DNA of 64,000 bases. It comes from Fistularia commersonii (lineage: Eukaryota > Chordata > Actinopteri > Syngnathiformes > Fistulariidae). The stretch covers positions 25,840,392 to 25,904,391 of the forward strand of contig JBBMNZ010000003.1 of the NCBI GenBank assembly GCA_037954325.1. Direction: 5' to 3'. A program made the translations under genes and the position numbers. Below the pieces are notes generated by a model, which had not been told where the DNA came from, made no database searches, and saw only the letters and a program-made list of their open reading frames with translations. Numbering within the stretch: the first letter of the stretch is position 1; each line of letters begins with the position of its first letter. Positions 32,961 through 44,299 of this stretch are shown piece by piece.

Positions 32961-34200
32961 AGGTTTGAGTTACCCCAAGAGTCCAGGTGCGAGGCGTCTG
33001 TCTGACGGCGAATAAAACGGATTCTTGTAATCGTTGAGTCTGTAGGACTCGCGGCCGAAGACGCCGGCGGGCGGACAGAATCATTCCTCGCAAACAGCTC
33101 AAAAGAGCGAAGCCCGGGTTCCCGTTTGATCGGTTGATAATCACCATGGAAATACCAATTAGGCTACCTACGGAGACGACACCGGTGACACCGCGCAAAC
33201 TCTCCATTGATATCATATCAATCGGCTGTTTACACCTGAGCGCAGACTGGAAAAAAAAATCAAAAGGCTCGGGCAGATGGGCTCGGAGCCGGATCCCAAA
33301 CTGTTTCGGTTCGCGCTTTACAGAGCCGGCGCCGAGGGGGAGAGCGTCCCGCCGGAGCGGCGAGGCTTTTAAAGCTGCATCTGGGCGTAGGGTTACATCG
33401 TTTGAAGTCTCGGATGTGATAAAAGCGAAAACAAAATGACCCCGAGCGACATCATTATTTCTGGAAGGCGACTTCACGTGTCGGCGGCGCCGGATGCTAA
33501 ATAGAAATGTTCGGTTCGGACGGCCGTTCTTCCCGCTCACGGGCGGACGTTCGCCCGAGCGACGCTCCGTCTCGACTCGCCGCGAGCCGCTCCCGCAAAT
33601 CGAGCGCGACGGCCTGACATTTCGGATCGCTCCCGTCGTTTATGAGCTAACCGCGCTGATGCGGCGAGCAAGAAGTAGCGCGTCTGACAAACAGGAACGT
33701 GTCTGACGGAGAGATAATGGCGGCAAGAAAACAGAAGCGCCGAGCGTCGTCCTCGGGGACGGCGGGATGACAAGCCTGTGTAAATCTAATTAGTCAGCAA
33801 TCAGTCAGGAAACTGAAGGGGGCGAATAAGCCGATACGTCTCCCAGACAGCGGCGCGTCAAACAAGGGGGAATTATCGGTAATGGCTCGGTATCGCTGGC
33901 GGTGCCGGGCAGTAAACCCTGATATCCAGCCTCGCGCTCGCCTTTATTTAAGCTTTTGAAAGACAGATGAAGATCTGCAGCGAATGGAACAGCAGGCGCG
34001 ACTTCTGCCAGCGTGAAGAGACGCCCGATATGTTTCCGAAATGTGTGAAAAGTGTAATATCAGTCGGACTTTTTTTCGCAATTCCAGAAACCTTTTCAGA
34101 AGAACGGCGGAACTCACAAGCAACATCCAGAACCGGATACTTCTCGCAGACCGAGAGGTGCAATTTGTAAAAAAAACTACGCTGGTTATCTTTGGACAAA
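32961..34200. other. Mostly unique sequence; no gene recognised
   Basis: Sequence 33770-33955 (GTAAATCTAATTAGTCAGC, GGAATTATCGGTAATGGC, CTTTATTTAAGC) has the texture of conserved non-coding DNA. The open frame 33948-34199 minus has no recognised motif. Confidence 0.35.
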
Positions 34201-34205
34201 ATGGA

Positions 34206-34350
34206 CAGACGTAGCGAGAAATAGGGCGACCAAGAGGTCCAAGCTCTTCTGACCTGCTGCTCCTCAGAGGGGTTTCCAGGGCTCGCAGAGGAACATCAAC
34301 ATTTTGGACCCAGAATAAGAGCGGAGTTAGCTAACGGCTAGTGGGGTTCT
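34206..34350 (+). repeat. Harbinger-like relic fragment
   Basis: AGAGGTCCAAGCTCTTCTG and GAGGAACATCAACATTTTGG match 32555-32600, followed by the same GTTAGCTAACGGCTA sequence. Confidence 0.5.
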
Positions 34351-34425
34351 TCTCAAAAACTTCTTCTCATCAACTAAAGAAGTATCTTTGAAGATTCAAG
34401 ACTCCTCCAAAACCAACGTCCTGGG

Positions 34426-34485
34426 TTTAGACCATCTAAACCTGGTTTAGACCATCTAAACCTGGTTTAGACCATCTAAACTAGA
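34426..34485. repeat. 20-bp tandem repeat, three copies
   Basis: CTGGTTTAGACCATCTAAAC repeated. Each unit is itself nearly palindromic (GTTTAGA / TCTAAAC). Confidence 0.9.
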
Positions 34486-34569
34486 ACATCGAATCAACCC
34501 AACCTGCGCTCTCGCCGGCTCCATGAATGCACCCTCCTGTTTTACCTTGTCCCATTGTCAGTGTTTATG

Positions 34570-34570
<1 letters not shown>

Positions 34571-34644
<74 letters not shown>
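34571..34644. repeat. (CA)37 microsatellite
   Basis: An uninterrupted CA run. It faces the TG run at 34747-34826 across a 102-bp spacer. Confidence 0.98.
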
Positions 34645-34646
<2 letters not shown>

Positions 34647-34742
34647 GACCTTCCACTAGAAATCAAAAGCTGATAAAACACACACGATTACTCTTTTTCA
34701 TGCGAGGCCCTAATTGATATCTGAGATGTAAATGTAGTGTTT

Positions 34743-34746
<4 letters not shown>

Positions 34747-34826
<80 letters not shown>
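34747..34826. repeat. (TG)40 microsatellite
   Basis: An uninterrupted TG run, the inverted counterpart of 34571-34644. Together they could form a long imperfect hairpin. Confidence 0.98.
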
Positions 34827-34827
<1 letters not shown>

Positions 34828-34970
34828 ATTACATCATCATCAGTTATGTCATAACCCTCTGGTTCTAAAGTGCTAATTGGATGTTACAGTTTACAAAACA
34901 TCCCCTTCCGTCTGCAGGGGTTGCCCTTTTTTTTGTTTGTTTTTTTTCTTCTTCTTACTCTCAGACGTCA

Positions 34971-37900
34971 TCTCATCATCTCATCATCTCATCATCTCAT
35001 CATCTCATCACCTCATCACCTCATCATCTCATCACCTCATCATCTCATCATCTCATCACCTCATCACCTCATCACCTCATCACCTCCTCACCTCCTCATC
35101 TCCTCATCTCATCACCTCATCACCTCCTCACCTCCTCATCTCCTCATCTCATCACCTCATCACCTCCTCACCTCCTCACCTCATCATCTCATCACCTCAT
35201 CATCTCATCACCTCATCACCTCATCATCTCATCATCTCATCACCTTATCACCTCATCATCTCATCATCTCATCACCTCATCACCTCATCACCTCATCATC
35301 TCATCATCTCATCACCTCATCACCTCATCACCTCATCACCTCCTCACCTCCTCATCTCCTCATCTCATCACCTCATCACCTCCTCACCTCATCATCTCAT
35401 CACCTCATCATCTCATCATCTCATCATCTCATCATCTCATCACCTCATCATCTCATCACCTCATCATCTCATCACCTCATCACCTCATCATCTCATCATC
35501 TCATCACCTTATCACCTCATCATCTCATCACCTCATCATCTCATCACCTCATCATCTCATCATCTCATCATCTCATCATCTCATCACCTCATCATCTCAT
35601 CACCTCATCATCTCATCACCTCATCACCTCATCATCTCATCATCTCATCACCTTATCACCTCATCATCTCATCACCTCATCACCTCATCATCTCATCATC
35701 TCATCACCTCATCATCTCATCACCTTATCACCTCATCATCTCATCACCTCATCATCTCATCACCTCATCACCTCATCATCTCATCATCTCATCACCTTAT
35801 CACCTCATCACCTCATCACCTCCTCACCTCATCATCTCATCACCTCATCATCTCATCATCTCATCATCTCATCACCTCATCATCTCATCACCTCATCACC
35901 TCATCATCTCATCATCTCATCACCTTATCACCTCATCATCTCATCACCTCATCACCTCATCATCTCATCATCTCATCACCTCATCACCTCATCACCTCCT
36001 CACCTCCTCATCTCCTCATCTCATCACCTCATCACCTCCTCACCTCATCATCTCATCATCTCATCACCTCATCACCTCATCACCTCATCACCTCCTCATC
36101 TCCTCATCTCATCACCTCATCACCTCCACACCTCATCATCTCATCACCTCATCATCTCATCATCTCATCATCTCATCATCTCATCACCTCATCATCTCAT
36201 CATCTCATCACCTCATCACCTCATCACCTCATCATCTCATCATCTCATCACCTCATCACCTCATCACCTCATCATCTCATCACCTTATCACCTCATCATC
36301 TCATCATCTCATCATCTCATCATCTCATCACCTCATCATCTCATCATCTCATCACCTCATCACCTCCTCACATCCTCATCTCCTCATCTCATCACCTCAT
36401 CACCTCCTCACCTCCTCATCTCCTCATCTCATCACCTCATCACCTCCTCACCTCCTCACCTCATCATCTCATCACCTCATCATCTCATCACCTCATCACC
36501 TCATCACCTCATCACCTCATCATCTCATCATCTCATCACCTTATCACCTCATCACCTCATCATCTCATCACCTCCTCACCTCATCACCTCATCACCTCAT
36601 CATCTCATCACCTCATCATCTCATCACCTCATCACCTCATCATCTCATCATCTCATCACCTTATCACCTCATCACCTCATCACCTCATCACCTCCTCACC
36701 TCCTCATCTCCTCATCTCATCACCTCATCACCTCCTCACCTCCTCATCTCCTCATCTCATCACCTCATCACCTCCTCACCTCCTCATCTCCTCATCTCAT
36801 CACCTCATCACCTCCTCACCTCATCATCTCATCATCTCATCACCTCATCACCTCATCACCTCATCACCTCCTCATCTCCTCATCTCATCACCTCATCACC
36901 TCCTCACCTCATCATCTCATCACCTCATCATCTCATCATCTCATCATCTCATCATCTCATCACCTCATCACCTCATCATCTCATCACCTCATCACCTCAT
37001 CACCTCATCATCTCATCATCTCATCACCTCATCACCTCATCACCTCATCACCTCCTCACCTCCTCATCTCCTCATCTCATCACCTCATCACCTCCTCACC
37101 TCCTCACCTCCTCATCTCATCACCTCATCACCTCCTCACCTCCTCACCTCATCATCTCATCACCTCATCATCTCATCACCTCATCACCTCATCACCTCAT
37201 CACCTCCTCACCTCCTCATCTCCTCATCTCATCACCTCATCACCTCCTCACCTCCTCATCTCCTCATCTCATCACCTCATCACCTCCTCACCTCCTCATC
37301 TCCTCATCTCATCACCTCATCACCTCCTCACCTCCTCACCTCATCATCTCATCACCTCATCATCTCCTCACCTCCTCATCTCCTCATCTCATCACCTCCT
37401 CACCTCATCATCTCATCACCTCATCATCTCATCACCTCATCATCTCATCACCTCATCACCTCATCATCTCATCACCTCCTCACCTCATCACCTCATCACC
37501 TCATCATCTCATCACCTCATCATCTCATCACCTCATCACCTCATCACCTCATCATCTCATCATCTCATCATCTCATCACCTCATCATCTCATCACCTCAT
37601 CATCTCATCACCTCATCACCTCATCATCTCATCACCTCATCACCTCATCACCTCATCATCTCATCACCTCCTCACCTCATCACCTCATCACCTCATCATC
37701 TCATCACCTCATCATCTCATCACCTCATCACCTCATCACCTCATCATCTCATCATCTCATCACCTCATCATCTCATCACCTCATCACCTCATCATCTCAT
37801 CACCTCATCATCTCATCACCTCATCACCTCATCATCTCATCATCTCATCACCTCATCACCTCATCATCTCATCATCTCATCACCTCATCATCTCATCACC

Positions 37901-38263
37901 TCATCATCTCATCACCTCATCATCTCATCACCTCATCACCTCATCACCTCATCATCTCATCATCTCATCACCTCATCATCTCATCACCTCATCATCTCAT
38001 CACCTCATCACCTCATCATCTCATCATCTCATCACCTCATCACCTCATCACCTCATCATCTCATCACCTCATCACCTCATCATCTCATCATCTCATCACC
38101 TCATCATCTCATCACCTCATCATCTCATCATCTCATCATCTCATCATCTCATCATCTCATCACCTCATCATCTCATCACCTCATCACCTCATCATCTCAT
38201 CATCTCATCACCTCATCATCTCATCATCTCCTCATCTCCTCATCTCATCACCTCATCATCTCA
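34971..38263 (+). repeat. 3.3-kb octanucleotide satellite, G-free on the plus strand
   Basis: About 411 units of 8 bp, chiefly TCTCATCA, CCTCATCA, CCTCCTCA and TCTCCTCA, with rare variants (CCTTATCA, CCTCCACA). I see no G on the plus strand over the whole array. Eight is not a multiple of three, so every plus-strand frame cycles through the same peptide (SSPHHLIT-like). All three frames therefore appear open for more than 1100 codons, while the minus strand has TGA in most units. The apparent proteins are artefacts. Local higher-order repeats with a 40-bp period (five units) are clear at about 36700-36820 and 37195-37340. Confidence 0.98.
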
Positions 38264-38389
38264 GCGTTTGCGTGAAGTTCATTTCCTTCTTTCAGTTTGC
38301 GCTCCGGCTGATGTTCCCCCGCTAGAAAAGTGATCCTGGATTTCCTACGAGAAGAAACCGAACTGCAGGGTCGGTCTGCAAGATGGTGC

Positions 38390-38500
38390 TTAGAAGGTTC
38401 CCATAGGAGACCTTTCTGTGTGGAGTCTTCCTGCATCTCCGTGGGGTTCCTCAGGGTTCCTCCGCAGTCCAAACACATGCAGGAGGTTCACCGGAGACCT
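38390..38500 (+). mobile_element. SINE fragment
   Basis: CCTTTCTGTGTGGAGTCTTC, then GGGGTTCCTCAGGGTTCCTC, then CGCAGTCCAAACACATGCAG: the SINE body without its head. Confidence 0.65.
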
Positions 38501-38769
38501 TACTATGGGAGAGCGAAGATAAGAGGACCTCCCAGAGCAGGACGGAGACCGCCCAGATCTTTGAGATGTTCCTCTGGAAGGAGAGCCGTCCGATCCCGAG
38601 TGGTATCAATCAACCTGGATGATACTTAGATGATACTGGACCTCCACTGTCCAGACGTGAGAAGATGGTTGTGATTGACAGGAGGTCAAGGGTGAATAAA
38701 TAAAAACGCCCAACGTATTTATTTATCACTCCTGTTCAAATAACTAGAAAATGAATGGATGCATAACAC

Positions 38770-38800
<31 letters not shown>

Positions 38801-38937
38801 GAAGGTCCATGCTTAGATCTTGTCCTCCATTCCCATGTGGAGAAAGTCTGTCATCATCGCCCTGCAGTGGCCATTAATATAACAACGTCAAGCGCGGGAA
38901 CATTTTCTTTGAGCTTATCTTTCACTCTACTATAAAT

Positions 38938-38972
<35 letters not shown>

Positions 38973-39659
38973 GGGGGGGGGGGGGTCCTGGATGTGCAGC
39001 AGCAGACACTGATAAATGTGATCAATCCCCCCCCGGCGGAACGACTGGGCTCTCCGGTGTGTTTTAAGACTATGTGTGTTTTATGCTAGCCCCCATTACC
39101 GCGGCCCGTTGTTAGCGCGTTGACCTCGGCTCCCCGTCTGTCACCGCCTGGAAATACGGCGTGGAGCCGACATCTCGCCGGCGTTCCCCGACAGCGACGG
39201 AAGAGGTTCTGACGAAGATATTAAACCCGGGGACCCCGAAGCGGGACCGACAGCCCCGACATTCACGAGCGTTGTTCCCGGTCCGCTCACGTTCTTATTA
39301 TTTCTTCTTCTGGTCGTCTTATCGCCGAGACGGGGGTCAAATTGCTTTCCGTCCGACGGGCGGAGGAGGAGGAGGAGGAGGAGGAGGGGGATCTCCTGCA
39401 TGCAGATGTTTACACGAGCCATCAGGCGCGCAAACATGGATCTGATGACTCAGAGCAAAGATGGCGGCGGCGGCGAGGAGGGGGAGAAGGGGATCAGAAG
39501 ATTTTTTTTTTTAATTTTTTTTCTTTCTTTCCTGTTGAGATCCTGTCATTTTTAATTACACCGTGAAACTCACTCCGGTGTTTTCCCACTTTGATGGAGA
39601 GAAAAACAAACCGAGCAGCTGGAGGACCTCCAACGCCTCCCTGACGTTCCGGCGCCGCT
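38501..39659. other. No gene recognised; TG arrays
   Basis: (TG)n at 38773-38800 and at 38939-38971, the second followed by a 13-nt G run. A GGA-rich run lies at 39361-39390 and a CGG run at 39462-39475. The remainder is unique. Confidence 0.5.
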
Positions 39660-39980
39660 GAACAAGATGTTCTCCACCTGCCTGCATGGGTTCTCGCCGC
39701 GTGCATCTCAGCAGGTTCTGCTGCACGGGTTCCCTCATGTTCTCAACCCTGGGTTCTTTCAAGGTTCTCCTACCAGGGTTCCCTCTGGATCTTCTCAACA
39801 TTTTCTCCCCACCCCGGGTTCCTTCATGTTCTCCAGCCGGGTTTCTCTCAGGTTCTCCAACCTGGGTTCTCTCTACGTATCTCTACAATGTTTTGACATT
39901 CTGGGTTCCTCAAGATTCTTGTGATTGACAGCCGCCCCTTGGAGATCATCCATAATTGCACGAATGAATGAATGAAGGTC
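39660..39980 (+). repeat. SINE-derived imperfect minisatellite
   Basis: Repeats of GGGTTCTCGCC, GGGTTCCCTCATGTTCTC and CCGGGTTTCTCTCAGG types. It ends in the SINE-like tail GATTGACAGCCGCCCCTTGG and GAATGAATGAATG. Confidence 0.65.
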
Positions 39981-40908
39981 CTGGTTAAACCTGGTTCTCC
40001 AGAGCTTCAAACACACGCCGCTACCATCGATGTCGAGTCTAATCTCCATCTTCACCACGTTCTCCCGACCTCAGCCGGCGTCTGCACGTCCTCGCCGGCA
40101 GAAACCCCCTGCGAAGCATCAACCAGCAGCTTGGACGTTCTCCTGCTCCCTGCAGATCTTCGCCCGTGAACTTCTCTCAGGTCCGACCTGCATGCAGATC
40201 TTCTCCCGCCGGCCGCGACCCGCCGCTCATCGGAATTCCGCCGCCTTCCTCCGTCAACAGCTGCTCGCCGACGGGGGCCGGGACGTCCTTAGCATGCGAC
40301 CCGTTTCACATCACGCCATTGTTTCCCTTTTAGCCTCCCTCGCCGCTTTCCAAGAACGTGGATTCGCGCGTCACGACGAAGTACGCGCCTCGCCGGTCCG
40401 CCGGGAAAACACACAACCCGGTTATTGACCTTTCCCCGGCGCCGAAGGACTAAAATGTCACCCTCTGCAAACAGAGCGCGTCAAACGCCCCCCTTCCTCC
40501 CCCTCCCTGTGTGGCTGTGCGTGTAATTATATTTGGAGTGCGGATCGCGGGGACGTAAATCTGTTTACCCGCCGATATCGCAGCCGTGGGACTCGCCGCC
40601 GTGCGTGAAAGTCCTCCGAACACCAGCTTCGCGCAGGTTTTCGGGAGTCTGGCTAGTCGAAGACACGGATTGAAGCGAATCCTCCCATTCTCTTAGGTGT
40701 CGGCGTCTCCTTCGCCCCGGCAGTTACGAATCACCACATTATGGAAGACGGATGACGGACATGCAAGGCAGGGAAATATCATCCGGAGATGGGATTGCTT
40801 AGTAACGCCGACGTTGCGCCCAGGAAAAGACCGCTTCCTAATGCTTGCTAATACAGCAGAACCTCGACGTGGAGTCGTAGCCGCCGCTGGCTGAAAGTGG
40901 CGTGTAAA
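39981..40908. other. No gene recognised
   Basis: GC-moderate unique sequence. Open frame 40030-40428 plus has no recognised domain. Confidence 0.4.
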
Positions 40909-41016
40909 GACAGCGGGATGGCTAGCCGCTAGCTAACAGACGTAGACAGCGGGATGGCTAGCCGCTAGCTAACGGACGTAGACAGCGGAATGGCTAGCCG
41001 CTAGCTAACAGACAGC
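40909..41016. repeat. 36-bp tandem repeat, three copies
   Basis: Units start GACAGCGGGATGGCTAGCCG at 40909, 40945 and 40981. Each contains the palindrome TAGCCGCTAGCTA. Confidence 0.93.
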
Positions 41017-41319
41017 GGGAACGTGGGCAGTTGAGGCATCGGAAGAGGCGTTCAAAGCCGGTCCGGGACGGTTTGACGGTTTTAGAAAAAGAAGCGGCTT
41101 CCCTCCGTCCATTAATGGAGTTTAGACATAAAGTGGCGCCAAGCTACATTTAGCATAGCATTGTAGCATTAAGGGTGGGGCCTGTAGGTTAAGTAAAGGA
41201 TGAAGCACCAAATGAAAAACTCCCCGAGCCTCCTTCGGCCAATCTCACCCTTAATAAAACAACTTTATTTCTTTACGTTCTCTTTTATTAAGGATTATAG
41301 TTTTTTTACACATTATATA
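41017..41319. other. No gene recognised
   Basis: Unique sequence; GATTAATAAAACAACT-like AT-rich stretch before the Tigger relic. Confidence 0.35.
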
Positions 41320-42148
41320 CAGTAAACCCTTGTTTTTCTCGGGGGTTACGTTCCAAAAAGAACCCGTGATAGGCAAAATCTGTGAAGTAGAAACCTTTAA
41401 TTTTTTTTACAATTATTATACAATTAAATACTCTATCATACATTTAAAAGAAATAATAAACCATTTTACAGGCTCAATCATTTGTTTCACAAATAAAAGT
41501 ACTGTACTTAAGAAACGTTTTTTTTCAACAAATAACTTCTGTACTGTACTGTCAAATAATAATTTTAATCATCAATGTGAACAGAAGGCTTCAAATTGCA
41601 GAGATTAGCTCCGCCCACCGCGACCCGAGGAATTGGATTAAACGGGAAAAAATTAAAAATGATAATGAAAAAAATTGCGGACAGTTGCAACCCTTTTTGC
41701 ATCCTTATTAAAACTTATCGCCGCTGTCGTCCTTAGGTTTTTTTCTTCCTTCTTTACGGAACGAACGGAAGATTCATTCATTCCGTAATGCCGACCTACA
41801 GCCGCATAGCTTTTAGCTTCCCTTAGCATGTCCAGAAGTTTAACTTTATCTGCCATAGATAGCATCTTCCGCTGCCTTTTGGGCCCTTTTGTCGCTCCAG
41901 AGCGTTTTGTCAACATTATGGGTTTTAGAGAAACTCGAAATTGCGAGAGAATTTGCACGTACGTCATGTAAATTTGTCAAGCTGCTTTACGTACGTGTTC
42001 ATATTAAACTGCAAAGTTATTGACGCACAGGTAGAGAAGAAGCGGAGTGACTTTTTAGCCAATCAGAATGCAGAACACAACGCACCATGCAAATCCGTGA
42101 AGTAGCGAAACCGTGAAAAGTAAACCGCGTTATAGCGAGGGATCGCTG
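41320..42148 (-). mobile_element. Tigger/pogo-type DNA transposon, deletion derivative
   Basis: 829 bp bounded by CAG...CTG next to TA on both sides. The left end is CAGTAAACCCTTGTTTTTCT, and the right end in complement CAGCGATCCCTCGCTATAAC. Both subterminal regions carry the paired TCTGTGAAGTAG / ATCCGTGAAGTAG motif typical of Tigger-like elements. It keeps only the N-terminal part of a transposase on the minus strand. About 830 bp is much shorter than an autonomous element, so it is an internal-deletion copy. Confidence 0.85.
41653..41967 (-). pseudogene. Tigger transposase N-terminal fragment
   Basis: 104-residue frame with KRSGATKGPKRQRKMLSMAD followed by KVKLLDMLREAKSYAAVGRH and YGMNESSVRSVKK. 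This is a psq/CENP-B-type helix-turn-helix like that of TIGD proteins. The second CENP-B domain and the DDE catalytic core are missing; sequence after FNKDAKRVATVR is out of register with any such domain. It could in principle bind terminal repeats if expressed, which is speculative. Confidence 0.75.
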
Positions 42149-42159
42149 TATCCCATCAC

Positions 42160-42420
42160 TTCCGTGCTATAAGCCACTACTTTTTTCCACACGCTTTAAA
42201 CGACGATGCGGCTAATTTGTGTATTTTTGGGGGGGCTAATGAGCTTCACAACGCCAAATCATTTAGCCTCGTCACATCGGACCGATGAAATGACCGTGAA
42301 ATTGTGAGGCCGTTCAATTCCGACACTATTTTAATGGTTCTGGACCAAGATAGCCATCAGCTGGAGGCGGACAAAACAGGATTTTCTCTTCTTATGTATG
42401 ATTCATCTTTTTCATCTGCC
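42160..42420 (+). mobile_element. Decayed MITE, same family as 47781-48017
   Basis: GCTATAAGCCACTACTTTTT, then ATCGGACCGATGAAATGACC, then GCCGTTCAATTCCGACAC parallel the MITE at 47781 in order. The right terminus is lost. Confidence 0.65.
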
Positions 42421-42629
42421 GTGTTACAGCCGCTTTTCGAAAAAAAAAAAAAAAAATTCCAGTACGTTTTTGTGGATGTTACCGGTATGTATTTGATAAA
42501 AAGTAAAAAAAAACTAAACAATTTCTGTGTGTGGCCTGGATATGTACACATAGATTTAGTTGAGTTATTTACAGCCAGTGTGGCTTCTATTCAGATGGAG
42601 TCAATAGTACATTACAAAAAGGTACATCA
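42421..42629. other. No gene recognised
   Basis: Poly(A) at 42440-42455 and AT-rich unique sequence. The open frame 42304-42672 starts in the MITE relic and has no domain. Confidence 0.4.
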
Positions 42630-42790
42630 TAAAATCTTATCGAAATCTTCTTGTCGTGGCAACTGGACTTGAACTTCTTCACTTGAAGACTTTGAAAGTG
42701 AAGAAATTCAAGTGCAAGTTGCCACGAGAAGATTTCGACAAGAATTCACCCGAACCTGGACGACTGAGAACCTCCACAGACATGTTACAT
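42630..42790. repeat. Fold-back element collapsed to a tight hairpin
   Basis: The left arm (about 42637-42683: GAAATCTTCTTGTCGTGGC, then GGACTTGAACTTCTTCACT) and the right arm (about 42697-42745: AGTGAAGAAATTCAAGTGC, then GCCACGAGAAGATTTCGAC) are near-perfect inverted repeats of about 46 bp with a loop of about 13 nt. The flank continues as GACGACTGAGAACCTCCACA, the family's terminal sequence. Confidence 0.85.
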
Positions 42791-42831
42791 TTTAGAACGC
42801 GGAACAGAACAAGGGATCTTGAACGGATTAA

Positions 42832-43200
42832 GAAGATAAGATAAGATACACTTTATTTTTCCCCTTTGGGGAAATATCTTTGTCAAAGCAGCGTAACAGT
42901 TATGTGTCAAAAATGAGGAAAAATAAATTAAATATGAATATAGATATAAATAGAGAGACTTTTGTTGAATTTTTGTTGAATTTTGTTGAATAAATAGACA
43001 GCAGTGAGAACAACATCAGGGATAAGAATGGACTACAGTGTGGAACAGTAAGGCGGAAAAATACACAACCAGAACTAAATGGCAATAGTGACAATAGCGA
43101 TGACAAGAAATAAAATAAATAAAGAAAAATAGGCAGGATGCATGCAGGTTGGGACCAACAAGGATAACAAAGACAGCAGAGTTAGTGCATGGTGAGGTCG
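42832..43200 (-). mobile_element. LINE 3' region with (TTATC)n end
   Basis: The minus strand ends CAAAGGGGAAAAATAAAGTG then TTATCTTATC. The 5' part (CCTTGTTGGTCCCAACCTGC) matches 11820. The position that holds a Tc1 MITE in the copies at 53044 and 55083 is uninterrupted here (ATATGAATATAGATATAAAT at about 42943). Confidence 0.75.
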
Positions 43201-43597
43201 TGAGTAAGCTAATAGCGTTTTTATTTAATTTGGCCTACGAGCAGGTTGGGTTTCGACTGCTAACCGCTAACCGCTAACTGCTAGCCGCTAACCGTAACAG
43301 TAGGGGCCAGGCCGTGGCGGGAAAGCATTTATGATACATTTACAAATCGCTCACTGCCATTTTGGATCATCCACATCCAGACAGAAAACATTCCCTCTCA
43401 CATTTGTGCGACTTGACATCCACAAGAAAATGCCATTGTGTGCATGTGTTCAAATGATGACATCACTTGCATTTCTTTTTTTTTTTTTCCCAACATAACC
43501 CCATTTGGCCTCGCACAAAGGAACACACACTTCAAAGCGTGAGGGTACGGATCAAACACTCCGGGTGCAGGTATGTGGTAATTGTACACAACTCTCT

Positions 43598-43600
<3 letters not shown>
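43201..43600. other. No gene recognised
   Basis: A short CTAACCG-type heptamer run at 43258-43292 and a poly(T) at 43478-43489. Confidence 0.45.

Positions 43601-43658
<58 letters not shown>
43601..43658. repeat. (C)28(AC)15 compound microsatellite
   Basis: 28 consecutive C (43601-43628) followed by 15 AC units. Confidence 0.97.
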
Positions 43659-43660
<2 letters not shown>

Positions 43661-44299
43661 AACCTTCATCTGCGTCTCGTTTCAAGTCTTGCAGGAAAAC
43701 GCGTTCGGCGCAACATTTGATTCCATCGTCGTGAATATATTAGCTGGAATCAAACAAAACGCTGGTTCAAATAAATCAGATGCTGTAACACGTGTGCAAG
43801 AAAAAAAAAAAAAAAAAACACAATGGCGGTTCTTCTCTTTTCGGTCGTGAAATCATTTGGTTTTCGAGGCACGGGGAGGAGAAACCGCGGGAAACCTCTG
43901 CGGGCCTTCAGAGAAGCAGCGGCAGCCGCCAGAAAAATCAGTTTACCCGCAACTGAACTTTTCTGAGGTGATCGGAAAACTACCCGAGATCCGTCCTCAG
44001 CCGTTCATATCAGTTTCCTCCGACTCCTCGTCTCCGAATCGCTGCGCCGGCATCGCGTGGAATGCAACGGTACGAGGACGAGGAACATCTATCAAAGAAC
44101 GCACAACTGCGCTTTCGCTTCCGCTATATTTTCAAGTGAAAACTATATCAAGTCACATTCGCGTGCGGAGTAATGCTTTCATTCATTCATCAGCCGGACT
44201 GCTGATCCTGCAGCCGAGGGGGGTTTAACCCCGGACTTTACTACAGTGACAAGAGATTAGAAAAAATATTAATGCACAATAAGTAAACAATTCAACTTT
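43659..44299. other. No gene recognised
   Basis: Poly(A) at 43801-43818 and unique sequence thereafter. The open frame 43857-44228 plus has no recognised motif. Confidence 0.4.

Noticed and set aside
32635..33540. 301-residue minus-strand open frame
   Set aside because: Runs through a Harbinger-like relic and unique GC-rich DNA, has no recognisable domain and no codon-like composition.
34870..38333. Three overlapping plus-strand open frames of 1132-1151 residues rich in SSPHHLI
   Set aside because: They arise because the 8-bp repeat lacks plus-strand stop triplets and cycles through all frames. Identical peptides in three frames are not a gene.
43258..43292. Telomere-like CTAACC repeats
   Set aside because: The unit is a 7-mer CTAACCG with variants, only a few copies, not TTAGGG.
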